Source: an uncultured Rhodospirillales bacterium (GTDB lineage Bacteria > Pseudomonadota > Alphaproteobacteria > CACIAM-22H2). From it: a DNA stretch of 64,000 bases. This document shows, piece after piece, positions 39,547 to 48,623 of this stretch. The notes beneath the pieces were generated by a model, which saw only the letters and a list, made by a program, of their open reading frames with translations, was not told the DNA's origin and did not search any database. The stretch is from the NCBI GenBank assembly GCA_937926175.1, contig CALANV010000002.1, positions 37,974-101,973 of the forward strand. The letters run 5' to 3'. Position 1 is the stretch's first letter. Every line of letters starts with the position of its first letter. A program made the position numbers and the translations under genes.

Positions 39547-40842
39547 GTGTTGGACCGCTATTTCAAGCTTCAAGAGCACCACACGAACGTCCGGACCGAG
39601 CTCATTGCCGGCGCCACGACGTTTCTGACGATGGCGTACATCATCTTCGTCAATCCGTCGATCCTGGAGGCGGCCGGCATGGACAAGGGGGCGGTCTTCG
39701 TCGCCACCTGCCTTGCCGCGGCGCTGAGCTCGCTCATCATGGGGCTCTACGCGAACTACCCGATCGCCCTGGCGCCAGGCATGGGCCTCAACGCGTATTT
39801 CGCGTTCGGTCTCGTTCAGGGCATGGGACTGAGCTGGCAGACGGCGCTGGGCGCGGTGTTCCTGTCGGGCCTCATCGCCGTCATCCTCAGCGTGACGCCG
39901 GTTCGCGAATGGTTGTTCGACGCCATTCCGAAAACGCTCAAGATGGCCATTTCCGCCGGCATCGGCCTGTTCCTGGGTATCATCGCACTGAAAAGCGCAG
40001 GCGTGATCGCCGCCCACCCGGCGACGTTCGTGACGATCGGCAACCTGACGGAAATGCCGGTCCTGCTGGCGACCCTCGGTTTCATCGTTATGATCGCCCT
40101 CGACGCGCGCGGCGTGCCGGGCGCGATCATCATCGCAATCCTGCTGACCACCGCGGCCGGCGTCGCCCTCGGCGTGACGCCGTCCCAGGGCATCATCTCG
40201 ATGCCGCCGAGCCTGGCGCCGACATTCTTCCAGTTCGACATCGCCGGCGCCCTCAAGATCGGCCTGCTCGCGATCATCTTCGCGCTTCTGTTCGTCGACC
40301 TGTTCGACACGGCCGGTACGCTGGTCGGCGTCGCGCACCGCGCCGGCCTGCTGACGCCCGAGGGCAAGCTGCCGCGCCTGCGCAAGGCGCTCGTCGCCGA
40401 CAGTTCCGCCACCATGATCGGCGCGCTGCTCGGGACGTCGAACACGACCAGCTACATCGAGAGCGCCGCGGGCGTGAAGGCCGGCGGCCGGACGGGGCTG
40501 ACCGCGGCGACCGTGGCGGGCCTGTTCCTGCTCGCGCTTTTCCTCGCCCCGCTCGCCGGCACGGTGCCGGCCTACGCGACGGCGCCGGCGCTGCTGTTCG
40601 TCGCCTGCCTGATGGCGCGCGGCCTCACGGAGATCGACTGGGACGATCCGACCGAATATGCACCGGCGGTCGTGACGGCGCTGGCCATGCCCCTCACCTT
40701 CTCGATCGCGCATGGCATCGCGTTCGGCTTCATCACGTATGCCGGCGCGAAGATCCTCACCGGGCGAGCGAAGGAGATGAACATCGCCGTCCCGGTTCTC
40801 GCCGTCCTGTTCATCATAAAGTTCGTCCTGTTCCCGGGGTGA
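39547..40842 (+). CDS. NCS2-family purine permease, AzgA type
   Basis: 431-residue membrane transporter with about 12-14 helices, of the AzgA/GhxP adenine-guanine-hypoxanthine group. Marks are TELIAGATTFLTMAYIIFVNP near the N-terminus, GMGLNAYFA, LFDTAGTLVG and GTSNTTSYIESAAG with the substrate and proton-site acidic residues. The likely start is the GTG at 39547, because AGGGGG (39535-39540) lies 6 bases before it; the ATG at 39532 would place that Shine-Dalgarno inside the gene. The exact purine cannot be told. A perfect inverted repeat overlaps the stop codon. Confidence 0.9.
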   Translation: MLDRYFKLQEHHTNVRTELIAGATTFLTMAYIIFVNPSILEAAGMDKGAVFVATCLAAALSSLIMGLYANYPIALAPGMGLNAYFAFGLVQGMGLSWQTALGAVFLSGLIAVILSVTPVREWLFDAIPKTLKMAISAGIGLFLGIIALKSAGVIAAHPATFVTIGNLTEMPVLLATLGFIVMIALDARGVPGAIIIAILLTTAAGVALGVTPSQGIISMPPSLAPTFFQFDIAGALKIGLLAIIFALLFVDLFDTAGTLVGVAHRAGLLTPEGKLPRLRKALVADSSATMIGALLGTSNTTSYIESAAGVKAGGRTGLTAATVAGLFLLALFLAPLAGTVPAYATAPALLFVACLMARGLTEIDWDDPTEYAPAVVTALAMPLTFSIAHGIAFGFITYAGAKILTGRAKEMNIAVPVLAVLFIIKFVLFPG

Positions 40843-40859
40843 CGAAATATCGTTTCGTC
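40841..40859 (+). other. Inverted repeat at the permease stop codon
   Basis: GACGAAA and TTTCGTC around a 5-base centre, 7 bp perfect, overlapping the TGA at 40840-40842. There is no T-run, so it is not a classical terminator; it may protect the mRNA 3' end. Confidence 0.35.
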
Positions 40860-40882
40860 GGCAGGCGCCGTGAAAAAAGAAC

Positions 40883-40912
40883 GTGACAATTGGGCCGGGC
40901 TCCTCTTATAGT
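40883..40912 (+). promoter_or_regulatory. Strong sigma-70-like promoter of candidate small RNA
   Basis: GTGACA (40883-40888), an 18-bp spacer and TATAGT (40907-40912); each hexamer matches the consensus at five of six positions. No coding gene follows on this strand before the convergent tag gene. Confidence 0.55.
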
Positions 40913-40919
40913 CCGGCCT

Positions 40920-41014
40920 ATAACACACGGCGAAAAAAAATCGCCGGCACGGCCCGAGTTTGGGGAGAATCATTGAGCCTGGATCCAGCGACGGATATCC
41001 AGGCTTCATTTTTT
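40920..41014 (+). ncRNA. Candidate small RNA, about 95 nt, unknown class
   Basis: Bounded by a strong promoter just upstream and a textbook terminator at its end. The predicted RNA starts near 40920 and has a first hairpin CGGCGA-A7-TCGCCG (40928-40946), a single-stranded middle (about 40950-40975) containing GGGGAG, and a terminator hairpin. It fits no RNA family I can recognise; it lacks the 4.5S core and is too short for 6S or tmRNA. An alternative reading is a short peptide from a TTG at 40974 behind GGGGAG, but the terminator stem would lie inside that gene. Confidence 0.5.
40976..41014 (+). terminator. Rho-independent terminator of candidate small RNA
   Basis: A perfect 9-bp stem AGCCTGGAT (40976-40984) with ATCCAGGCT (40997-41005) and a 12-base loop, followed by TCATTTTTT. 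The T-run belongs to the plus strand, so it does not serve the convergent tag gene. Confidence 0.8.
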
Positions 41015-41054
41015 GGCCGCTTTTGCGCCGGACAGCCCGCCCCGGCGCCTCTCC

Positions 41055-41609
41055 TCAATCGTAGCGGAAATCGACGGCGCGCATCCACGGCGGATCCATG
41101 GCCGCGATCCGCGCATACACCGGGCAATCCGGCCGGTGCGCCCCCGGCAAATAGCCGATGCTCATCAGGAATTCGCCCACGACCTCGCCGCCCATGAAGA
41201 CGAACTCCTTGCGGAAGAGCCGGACCCATTCGCCCTTCGTGCGCGGATGATGTGCGGCGAGCCATGCCGCAAATGAGCCGTATTCGCGTGCCAGCGCCCG
41301 GATGCGACGGGCATTCTCGATGACCGCGCGGATCTTGGCGCGATTGCGGATGATGGCGGGGTCCGCGAGAAGGCGTGCCTCGTCGCGTGCGCCGAAGCGC
41401 GCGACGCGGGCGACGTCGAAACCTCGGAACGCACGGCGAAACCCTTCGCGCCGCTTCAACATCAACAACCACGACAACCCGGCCTGGTTGATCTCGAGCG
41501 CCAGACGCTCGAACAACGCCGCATCATCGTCGACCGGAAAGCCATATTCCTGGTCGTGATAGGGCCCGTGAAACTCGTGGCCGGGGGCGATGTCGCAGTA
41601 CCAGGACAT
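41055..41609 (-). CDS. tag: DNA-3-methyladenine glycosylase I
   Basis: Removes 3-methyladenine from alkylated DNA. 184 residues, HhH-superfamily Tag type. Expected zinc ligands are present: C5, H18 in YHDQEYG, and the His and Cys of the C-terminal GAHRPDCP stretch. The active-site region LEINQAGLSW with its catalytic-type Glu is also present. It lies 73 bases after the DUF1467 gene on the same strand at the end of the long leftward series. Confidence 0.94.
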   Translation of the reverse strand: MSWYCDIAPGHEFHGPYHDQEYGFPVDDDAALFERLALEINQAGLSWLLMLKRREGFRRAFRGFDVARVARFGARDEARLLADPAIIRNRAKIRAVIENARRIRALAREYGSFAAWLAAHHPRTKGEWVRLFRKEFVFMGGEVVGEFLMSIGYLPGAHRPDCPVYARIAAMDPPWMRAVDFRYD

Positions 41610-41682
41610 GACCGAAGCAGATTAGGGATTCACGTAACGGTTGTCACCCGGCACGCGCCCGATCTTCGCTGGTCCTTCCTTC

Positions 41683-41925
41683 TCAGCCGGCCATCTCGCG
41701 GAACGAAAACCAGTCGGACTCGACAAGCGCATAGATGCCGAGCCAGACGATCGCGGCGATCAGCGTGGTCACGGCCGCCTTCAGCAGCAGGCGCGGATTC
41801 TCGGGCGCGCTGTCGGCATGTCCGCGGACCGGCCGGTCGGGCGTCCGCACACCCCAGGGAAGCACGGCGAACAGCACGATCCACCAGACGACGACATAGA
41901 CGGCAATGCCCGTGGCGAGGCTCAT
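41683..41925 (-). CDS. DUF1467 family small membrane protein
   Basis: 80 residues with two membrane helices (about 5-25 and 48-68) joined by a charged loop. The IVLFAVLPWGVRT stretch is the mark of the DUF1467 family, found next to mce and rnj in many alphaproteobacteria. The function is unknown. It starts 6 bases after mce. Confidence 0.88.
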   Translation of the reverse strand: MSLATGIAVYVVVWWIVLFAVLPWGVRTPDRPVRGHADSAPENPRLLLKAAVTTLIAAIVWLGIYALVESDWFSFREMAG

Positions 41926-41931
41926 CGTCCC

Positions 41932-42336
41932 TCAGACCTGTTCGAGCTCGATCAGGGTGCCGCAGAAATCCTTGGGGTGAAGGAAGAGCACCGACTTGCC
42001 ATGCGCGCCGATCCGCGGCTGGCCGTCACCGAGAATACGCGCCCCCGCTGCCACGAGGCGATCGCGCGCGGCAAGAATGTCGTCGACCTCGTAACAGACG
42101 TGGTGCACGCCGCCCGACGGATGATCCGCGAGAAACTTCGCGACCGGCGAGTTCGCCCCGAGCGGATGGAGCAGCTCGATCTTGGTGTTGGGCAGGGTCA
42201 CGAAGACGGTTGTCACGCCATGCTCCGGCAGATCGACCGGCGCTGAGACCTCGGCGCCGAGCGTATCGCGGTAAATGGCGGCCGCTGCCGCGAGATCCGG
42301 CACCACAATGGCGACGTGATTGAGTCTTCCGATCAC
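41932..42336 (-). CDS. mce: Methylmalonyl-CoA epimerase
   Basis: Interconverts (R)- and (S)-methylmalonyl-CoA in propionate breakdown. 134 residues, vicinal-oxygen-chelate fold. It begins RLNHVAIVVPDL with metal-ligand His7, continues with IELLHPLG and HHVCYEVDD, and ends with IELEQV carrying the last Glu ligand. The mutase and carboxylase partners are not in the window. Its place behind rnj is a conserved alphaproteobacterial arrangement. Confidence 0.95.
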   Translation of the reverse strand: MIGRLNHVAIVVPDLAAAAAIYRDTLGAEVSAPVDLPEHGVTTVFVTLPNTKIELLHPLGANSPVAKFLADHPSGGVHHVCYEVDDILAARDRLVAAGARILGDGQPRIGAHGKSVLFLHPKDFCGTLIELEQV

Positions 42337-42372
42337 CGGCCCGGCTGCCCTGGCTGGAACGCTCCCTCCGCC

Positions 42373-44043
42373 CTAAAGCCTTACCAGGTGAATGTCAACG
42401 TTCGGGCGTTTGCGCATCCGGTCCTTGATCAGGCGGCGGACGCGGCGGCGCACCTCCTCGCGCAGCTGATCGTCGTCGGCGTGGCGGAGCTCGGCCACGC
42501 CCTGATCGATCACGTCGCTGATCTCGGCGGCAAGCGCCCCATCCGCATCGGGATCGATCAAGCCGGGTGCCGCAATCTGCGGCGGGGCGACGAGCCGGCC
42601 GCGGCGATCGATGACGATCGTCGCGACGAGGACGCCATTCCACAGCATGCGGTTACGGCCGCGCATGATCTCGCCGTCGACGCGCAGCAGGCGATCCCCG
42701 TCCACGGCGAGGCGGCCCACCGGCACCTCGTCGATCACCTCCGGCCCGTCCGGAGCCAGCCGCACCATCATGCCGTTCTCGATGACGAGCGTATGCGGCA
42801 CCTGGCACGACTTCGCCAGCGCGGCGTGCGCATGAAGATGCTGCAGCTCACCGTGAACCGGGATCGCGATCTTCGGCCGTACCCACTGATACATCTGCAC
42901 GAGCTCGTCGCGCGCCGGATGGCCGGACACGTGAATATCCGAGCGGTCCTGATCGGTCACGATATCGACGCCGAGCCGTGCAAGACCGTTCATGATTCGG
43001 AACACCGACCGTTCGTTGCCGGGAATGATGCGCGAGGAAAAGATCACGACGTCACCCGGCCCGAGCTCGACATGCGGATGGTCGTTGGCGGCAATGCGCG
43101 CGAGTGCTGCGCGCGGCTCGCCCTGGCTGCCCGTGCAGATCATGACGATCTTCTCGGGTGGAACAAGCGCGGCCTGCACCTCGTCGAGAAAGCGCGGCGT
43201 GCCGGCGAGATAACCGTTCTCGCGCGCCGCCTCATCCATGCGCCACAACGAACGGCCGACAAGCGCGACCTCGCGACCATTCGCCGCCGCGGCCGCCGCG
43301 ATCGACTCGAGCCGGGCGATGTTCGAGGCAAAACAGGCAACCACGATGCGGCGCTTGTATTGGGCAAACAGGTCAGTCAGCGCCCGCCGCACGTCGGCCT
43401 CGGAGCCCGAACGGCCATGCCGCAGCGCATTGGTCGAGTCGCCGACGAGCGCGAGCACGCCCTCGTCGCTCAGGCGGCGAAGCGCATCGACGTCCGCCGG
43501 TTCGCCAATCAGCGGATCGGGATCGAGCTTCCAGTCGCCGGTATGCAGGACCAGCCCCGCCGGCGTGCGGATCGCGAGCGCGTTCGGCTCGGGGATTGAA
43601 TGGGTCAGGCGAATCAGTTCGACGTCGAACGGGCCGACCTGGAAACGGCCGGACAACGGAATTTCCGTAATCGGAACGCGGCCGCGAAGATTGACGTCCT
43701 CGAGCTTTCGCCGCAGGATCGAGGCGGCGAAGCCCGTGGCATAGACCGGACACTGCAGCCGCGGCCACAGATACGGTACGGCGCCGAGATGGTCCTCGTG
43801 CGCATGCGTCAGCACGAGGCCGACGAGGTCGCGCCTGCGTTCCTCGATGAAGGCAGGATCCGGCGTGATCACCTCGGTGCCGGGCACGCCCTCGTCGCCG
43901 AACGTGACGCCGAGGTCGACCATCAGCCACTTGCCGCCGTAGCCATAGAGATTGAGATTCATCCCAATCTCGCCGGACCCGCCCAGCGGCAGGAAAACCA
44001 GATCCTGCTTCGAACGGTTGCCGCCGTTCAGATCGTCCGTCAT
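42373..44043 (-). CDS. rnj: Ribonuclease J
   Basis: 5'-to-3' exoribonuclease and endonuclease in mRNA and rRNA processing. 556 residues. It has a metallo-beta-lactamase domain with H80-A-H82-E-D84-H85, an inserted beta-CASP domain, the C-terminal metal ligands and an RNase J-type C-terminal domain (about 450-556). It overlaps coaX by four bases (ATGA). Confidence 0.96.
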   Translation of the reverse strand: MTDDLNGGNRSKQDLVFLPLGGSGEIGMNLNLYGYGGKWLMVDLGVTFGDEGVPGTEVITPDPAFIEERRRDLVGLVLTHAHEDHLGAVPYLWPRLQCPVYATGFAASILRRKLEDVNLRGRVPITEIPLSGRFQVGPFDVELIRLTHSIPEPNALAIRTPAGLVLHTGDWKLDPDPLIGEPADVDALRRLSDEGVLALVGDSTNALRHGRSGSEADVRRALTDLFAQYKRRIVVACFASNIARLESIAAAAAANGREVALVGRSLWRMDEAARENGYLAGTPRFLDEVQAALVPPEKIVMICTGSQGEPRAALARIAANDHPHVELGPGDVVIFSSRIIPGNERSVFRIMNGLARLGVDIVTDQDRSDIHVSGHPARDELVQMYQWVRPKIAIPVHGELQHLHAHAALAKSCQVPHTLVIENGMMVRLAPDGPEVIDEVPVGRLAVDGDRLLRVDGEIMRGRNRMLWNGVLVATIVIDRRGRLVAPPQIAAPGLIDPDADGALAAEISDVIDQGVAELRHADDDQLREEVRRRVRRLIKDRMRKRPNVDIHLVRL

Positions 44044-44813
44044 TTGTTCATCGCGTAGATGTCGACCATTCCGAGGAGCGTCAGATCGGGTTCGATGTGC
44101 TGGATGATCTTGGCGCCTTCGGCGATCAGCGGCACGAGGCCGCCGGTTCCGATCACGGTCATGGCGGAACCCAATTCATCCTCGATGCGTCTGACCAAGC
44201 CCTCGATCAGGCCGATATAGCCCCAGTAGATGCCGGATTGCATGGCGGTCACGGTCGTGGTGCCGACGATCTTGGTAGGTCGCCGGATCTCGATGCGTGG
44301 CAGCTTGGCCGCCCCCATGTACAACGCCTCGAACGCCATGTTGATCCCGGGCGCGATGGCGCCGCCGCGATAGTTGCCTTCAGCATCGAGCACGTCGAAG
44401 GTCGTCGCCGTGCCGAGGTCGATGACGATTCCGGGCATGGGGTAGCGCGTGCGTGCGCCGACCGCATTGGCGATCCGGTCGGCACCGGCCTCCTCGGGCC
44501 GATCGAGCAGCACCTTGATCCCGAGTTTCACCGACGGATCGCCGATCACCATCGGCTCCGTCCCGAAGTAACGCTGGCAGAGCGAACGGAGGTTGAAGGT
44601 CGTCTGCGGCACGACGTTGGACAGGATGACGCCGTCGATGTCGCTGCGGCTGATCCCCTCCAACGCCATCAACTGCGTCAGCCAGACGGCGTATTCGTCG
44701 GCCGTGCGTTTCGGATCGGTCGAGATCCGCCATACCCCGCGCTTGCGGCGGCCTTCGACCTCGTACACGCCGAACACGGTCGTCGTGTTGTTGGAGTTGA
44801 TGACGAGCAGCAT
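44040..44813 (-). CDS. coaX: Type III pantothenate kinase with altered first phosphate motif
   Basis: First step of coenzyme A synthesis. 257 residues of the ASKHA kinase fold. The GADR motif with catalytic-type D112 and the second phosphate motif IDLGTATTFD (D132) are intact. The first motif, normally DxGNT, reads N6-S-N8-N-T10 here, so both the Asp and the Gly are Asn. A related Asn form may be common in this lineage, so loss of function should not be assumed. It is embedded in the usual birA-coaX-rnj order. Confidence 0.9.
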   Translation of the reverse strand: MLLVINSNNTTTVFGVYEVEGRRKRGVWRISTDPKRTADEYAVWLTQLMALEGISRSDIDGVILSNVVPQTTFNLRSLCQRYFGTEPMVIGDPSVKLGIKVLLDRPEEAGADRIANAVGARTRYPMPGIVIDLGTATTFDVLDAEGNYRGGAIAPGINMAFEALYMGAAKLPRIEIRRPTKIVGTTTVTAMQSGIYWGYIGLIEGLVRRIEDELGSAMTVIGTGGLVPLIAEGAKIIQHIEPDLTLLGMVDIYAMNK

Positions 44814-44825
44814 CGCCCCTCCCCT

Positions 44826-45608
44826 TCAGTCCGATGCGCCGGTTTTCGCGGGACCCGTGAAAAACACGTCACCGGCCGCGATCGGCCGCACGATTCCATC
44901 GGCGGTGCGCAGCAGGAGTGCGCCGTCCGTAGCAATATCGACGAACGTGCCGTGGAGCTCGCGATCGGGTAGGCGCACGCGGATCGGCTCGCCGATGCCC
45001 TTGGCGTCACGCCGCCAGGCCTGCCGCACGGGCTCGAACCCGTCGTCGAGCCAGCGATTGACCCAATTGAGGAAGTAGCGCGCGAAGGCGGACAGGGTCG
45101 CCTCGACCGTGATGTCGGTGTCGCCCTCAGCATGCAGCGACGTCGCCGGCGTCTCGGTATCGTCAGGGTGGTTGGCCACGTTGATACCGATGCCGAGCAC
45201 GACCCAGTCGAGCCGGTCCCGGCCCGTACTCTCGGTCTCGAGCAGAATGCCACCGACCTTGCGGCCGTTGATCAGCAGGTCATTCGGCCATTTGTACTTG
45301 AGTTCGACCAGCGGCGGCATCAGCGAGGCCAGCGCGCCCCCAGCGCCGAGGGCCGCGACAAAACTGAGCTGGCCCGCCTCGGCCGGCGTGCATTCGGGAC
45401 GAAGGACGAGCGAGGCATAGAGATTGCCCGGCAACGAGCGCCAAGTGCGGCCGCTGCGCCCGCGCCCCTCGGTCTGCGCCTTTGCCCAGACGATCGTACC
45501 GTCCTCGGCACCGGCGCGGGCGAGACGCTTCGCCTCGTCGTTCGTGCTGCCGACGGTCTCGAGTGCGACGAGCCGGTAAGCCGGCGGCAAACCGAGGTCG
45601 CCGGTCAT
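44826..45608 (-). CDS. birA: Biotin--[acetyl-CoA-carboxylase] ligase (class I, no DNA-binding domain)
   Basis: Attaches biotin to carboxylase carrier domains. 260 residues from the ATG at 45608. The biotin/ATP-binding GRGRSGRTW lies at 48-56, followed by KWPNDLLING-KVGGIL and a small C-terminal SH3-like domain. There is no N-terminal winged helix, so it cannot act as a repressor as in E. coli. The frame is open 39 codons upstream into nuoN but has no family resemblance there. It follows nuoN by 7 bases. Confidence 0.95.
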   Translation of the reverse strand: MTGDLGLPPAYRLVALETVGSTNDEAKRLARAGAEDGTIVWAKAQTEGRGRSGRTWRSLPGNLYASLVLRPECTPAEAGQLSFVAALGAGGALASLMPPLVELKYKWPNDLLINGRKVGGILLETESTGRDRLDWVVLGIGINVANHPDDTETPATSLHAEGDTDITVEATLSAFARYFLNWVNRWLDDGFEPVRQAWRRDAKGIGEPIRVRLPDRELHGTFVDIATDGALLLRTADGIVRPIAAGDVFFTGPAKTGASD

Positions 45609-45615
45609 GCCCCGA

Positions 45616-47055
45616 TCAGCCCGCGAACAATGCGGCGGCGGCCGCCGCCGCACTTGTGACCAGCGGACCCGGGTAGGCGAAGAACAGCAGCGTGAACAGC
45701 GTCGAGCCGACGAGGACGACCGCAAGCGGACGATCGATCGGCCGGTCGAACGCCTCGACCGGTTCGTCGAAATACATCAGCTTGACGATGCGGAGATAAT
45801 AGAACGCCGCCACGACGCTGGTGAGAACGCCGATCACGGCGAGCGTGTAAAGCCCGGCCGAGACGGCGGCCAGGAACACGTAGAGCTTGCCGAAGAATCC
45901 CGCGAGCGGCGGGATGCCGGCCATCGAGAACATGGCGATGGCGAGTGCTGCGGCCAGCATCGGCTGCGTCCGGGCGAGGCCGGACAGATCGGTGATACGT
46001 TCCACCATCCGGCCCTGCTGGCGCATGCACAGGATGACGCCGAACGTCGCCGCGTTCATGAACAGGTAAATCGCCATGTAGATCAGGATGCCGCGGATGC
46101 CAGTCTCGTCCCCCGCGGCAAGTCCGATCAGCGCGTAGCCGATATGACCGATGGAGCTGTAGGCCATCAGCCGCTTGATGTTGGTCTGCCAGATCGCGGC
46201 GAACGCGCCGAGCAACATCGAGAGAATGGCGATGAAGATGACGATCTGCCGCCATTCGGCGACCAGCGGCCCGAACGGTTCGACGAGGACGCGGATGAAC
46301 AGCGCGATGGCCGCCATCTTCGGTGCGATCGAGAAGAAGGCCGTCACCGGCGTCGGCGCGCCCTCGTACACGTCGGGCGTCCACATGTGGAACGGTGCCG
46401 CGGACACCTTGAAGGCCAGTCCGGCCGCGAGGAAGACGATTCCAAAGATGACGCCCAGCGGGATGGCCTCCGCGTTCTCGACCATGATGTTGGCCAGCAC
46501 GGCGAACTTGGTCGTGCCCGCGAAGCCGTAGATGAGCGACGCGCCATAGAGAAGCATGCCGGACGACAGCGCGCCGAGAACGAAATACTTCAGGCCGGCC
46601 TCGGTCGAACGGAGCGAATCGCGCCGGAAGGCCGCGACGACATAGAGCGAGAGGCTCTGCAGCTCGAGGCCGACATAGAGCGCGATCAGGTCGTTCGCCG
46701 ACACCATCATCATCATGCCGATGGTCGCGAACAGCACGAGAACCGCATACTCGGGCCGGGCGATGCCCTCGCGCTGGTTGTAATCGAGCGACATGGCGAT
46801 GCCCGCGGCCGATCCGAGCAGGACGAGTATCTTCATGAACGCGGCGAAGGCATCCGTCACGAACATGTCGTTGAGGACGAGCGTCCGCGTTCCGCTGACA
46901 GACAGGACGAGGATGGCCACGATGCCGAGGCCCAGCAGCGCCAGCCAGGAGACCGTCCGCGCGGCGGCGTCACCGCGGAACACCCCGAGCATCAGCAGCG
47001 CCATGGCAAGGCAGGCCAGGACGATCTCGGGCACGGCGGGAAGGAGATTGAGCAT
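45616..47055 (-). CDS. nuoN: NADH-quinone oxidoreductase subunit N
   Basis: Antiporter-like proton-pumping membrane subunit of complex I. 479 residues, about 14 helices. It contains the helix-7/8 lysine region and the loop segment [11 protein letters not shown], then [13 protein letters not shown], the proton_antipo_M core. It is the last gene of the operon, 17 bases after nuoM. Confidence 0.97.
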   Translation of the reverse strand: MLNLLPAVPEIVLACLAMALLMLGVFRGDAAARTVSWLALLGLGIVAILVLSVSGTRTLVLNDMFVTDAFAAFMKILVLLGSAAGIAMSLDYNQREGIARPEYAVLVLFATIGMMMMVSANDLIALYVGLELQSLSLYVVAAFRRDSLRSTEAGLKYFVLGALSSGMLLYGASLIYGFAGTTKFAVLANIMVENAEAIPLGVIFGIVFLAAGLAFKVSAAPFHMWTPDVYEGAPTPVTAFFSIAPKMAAIALFIRVLVEPFGPLVAEWRQIVIFIAILSMLLGAFAAIWQTNIKRLMAYSSIGHIGYALIGLAAGDETGIRGILIYMAIYLFMNAATFGVILCMRQQGRMVERITDLSGLARTQPMLAAALAIAMFSMAGIPPLAGFFGKLYVFLAAVSAGLYTLAVIGVLTSVVAAFYYLRIVKLMYFDEPVEAFDRPIDRPLAVVLVGSTLFTLLFFAYPGPLVTSAAAAAAALFAG

Positions 47056-47072
47056 TTCTACGTCACCAGGAT

Positions 47073-48620
47073 CTATCGCGTGGCGAGCAGACGCGCCGAT
47101 GGCGCAGCATCAGCCACATCAGGCGCCTCGGCGGCGGCAAGCGCCGCCTGGTACCTGACGAGCAGGTTGTCGACGGACGCCGCCGTCACGTCGAGGAAGG
47201 GCTTCGGATAGATGCCCATCCAGAGCACGACGGCGATCAACGGCAGGAAGGTGGCAAGCTCGCGCCGGTTCAGGTCGAGGATGTCGCGGAGATCGGCGTG
47301 CCTCAGCTCGCCGAAGATCACCCGGCGGTAGAGCCACAGCATGTAGGTGGCGCCGAGGATGAGGCCGGTCGCGGCGAACACGGCCGCCCAGGTGTTGGCC
47401 TGGAACGTGCCGGCAAGCACCAGGAACTCGCCAATAAATCCGCTCGTCCCCGGCAGACCGACCGATGCGAGCATAAACACCATGAAGACCGCGGCATAGA
47501 GCGGCATGCGCCGAACGAGACCGCCATAGCGCGCGATCTCGCGCGTATGCATCCGGTCATAGACGACGCCGACACAGAGGAAGAGCGCGCCTGACACGAC
47601 GCCGTGGCTCAGCATCTGGATCACGGCCCCCTGCACGCCCTGCGTGATGCCGGTGAAGATGCCGAGCGTAACGAAGCCCATATGCGCCACCGACGAGTAG
47701 GCGATCAGCTTCTTCATGTCCTCCTGCGCCAACGCCACCAGCGACGTGTATATGATCGCGACGATGCTGAGGACGTAGACGAGCGGCGTGAAGAAGACCG
47801 ACGCGTCCGGAAACATCGGCAGCGAGAACCGCAGGAACCCGTAGCCGCCCATCTTCAGGAGGACGCCGGCGAGGATGACCGAGCCGGCCGTCGGCGCCTC
47901 GACGTGCGCGTCCGGCAGCCAAGTATGGACCGGCCACATCGGGATCTTGACCGCGAAGGACGCGAAGAACGCGAGCCACAGCCAGGTCTGCATCCCGACC
48001 GGGAAGTCATAGCCGAGGAGGGTCGGAATGTCGGTCGTCTCGGTCTCGAAGTACATGGCCAGCAGCGCGACCAGCATCAGGACCGAGCCCGCAAGCGTAT
48101 AGAGGAAGAACTTGAAGGCCGAATAGACGCGCCGCGGTCCGCCCCACACGCCGATGATCAGGAACATCGGGATGAGGACGCCCTCGAAGAAGACGTAGAA
48201 CAGGACCATGTCGAGGGCGCAGAACATGCCGACCATCATGGTCTCGAGGACCAGGAAGGCGATCATGTACTCCTTCACCCGCGTCTCGATCGCCTCCCAG
48301 CTCGCGAGGATGCAGAGCGGCGTCAGGAACGTCGACAGCAGCACGAACAGCACCGAGATGCCGTCGACGCCCACGTGGTAGCTGATGCCGAACCCGGTGA
48401 TCCATTCGTGCTTCTCGACGAACTGAAACTCCGCCGTGGTGGTGTCGAAGTTGATCCACAGCAGCAGCGACAGCGCAAAGGTGATCAGCGACGTCCACAG
48501 CGCCACGGCGCGGGAGTTGCGGGCGACGACCTCGGCATCACCGCGGACAAGCAGGATGAACCCCGCCCCGACGAGGGGAAGGAAAGTGGTGAGGGAAAGC
48601 AACGGCCAGCTCGCGTTCAT
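47073..48620 (-). CDS. nuoM: NADH-quinone oxidoreductase subunit M
   Basis: Antiporter-like proton-pumping subunit. 515 residues, about 14 helices. The conserved [20 protein letters not shown] segment and the discontinuous-helix Lys region LLKMGGYG are present, as is the Glu in the helix-5 region. It lies between nuoL (3-base gap) and nuoN. Confidence 0.97.
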   Translation of the reverse strand: MNASWPLLSLTTFLPLVGAGFILLVRGDAEVVARNSRAVALWTSLITFALSLLLWINFDTTTAEFQFVEKHEWITGFGISYHVGVDGISVLFVLLSTFLTPLCILASWEAIETRVKEYMIAFLVLETMMVGMFCALDMVLFYVFFEGVLIPMFLIIGVWGGPRRVYSAFKFFLYTLAGSVLMLVALLAMYFETETTDIPTLLGYDFPVGMQTWLWLAFFASFAVKIPMWPVHTWLPDAHVEAPTAGSVILAGVLLKMGGYGFLRFSLPMFPDASVFFTPLVYVLSIVAIIYTSLVALAQEDMKKLIAYSSVAHMGFVTLGIFTGITQGVQGAVIQMLSHGVVSGALFLCVGVVYDRMHTREIARYGGLVRRMPLYAAVFMVFMLASVGLPGTSGFIGEFLVLAGTFQANTWAAVFAATGLILGATYMLWLYRRVIFGELRHADLRDILDLNRRELATFLPLIAVVLWMGIYPKPFLDVTAASVDNLLVRYQAALAAAEAPDVADAAPSARLLATR

Positions 48621-48623
48621 AGC

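Noticed and set aside
40883..41197. 104-codon plus-strand protein overlapping the small RNA candidate
   Set aside because: Its start lies in the -35 region of the promoter, it runs into tag on the other strand, and a strong terminator cuts through its middle.
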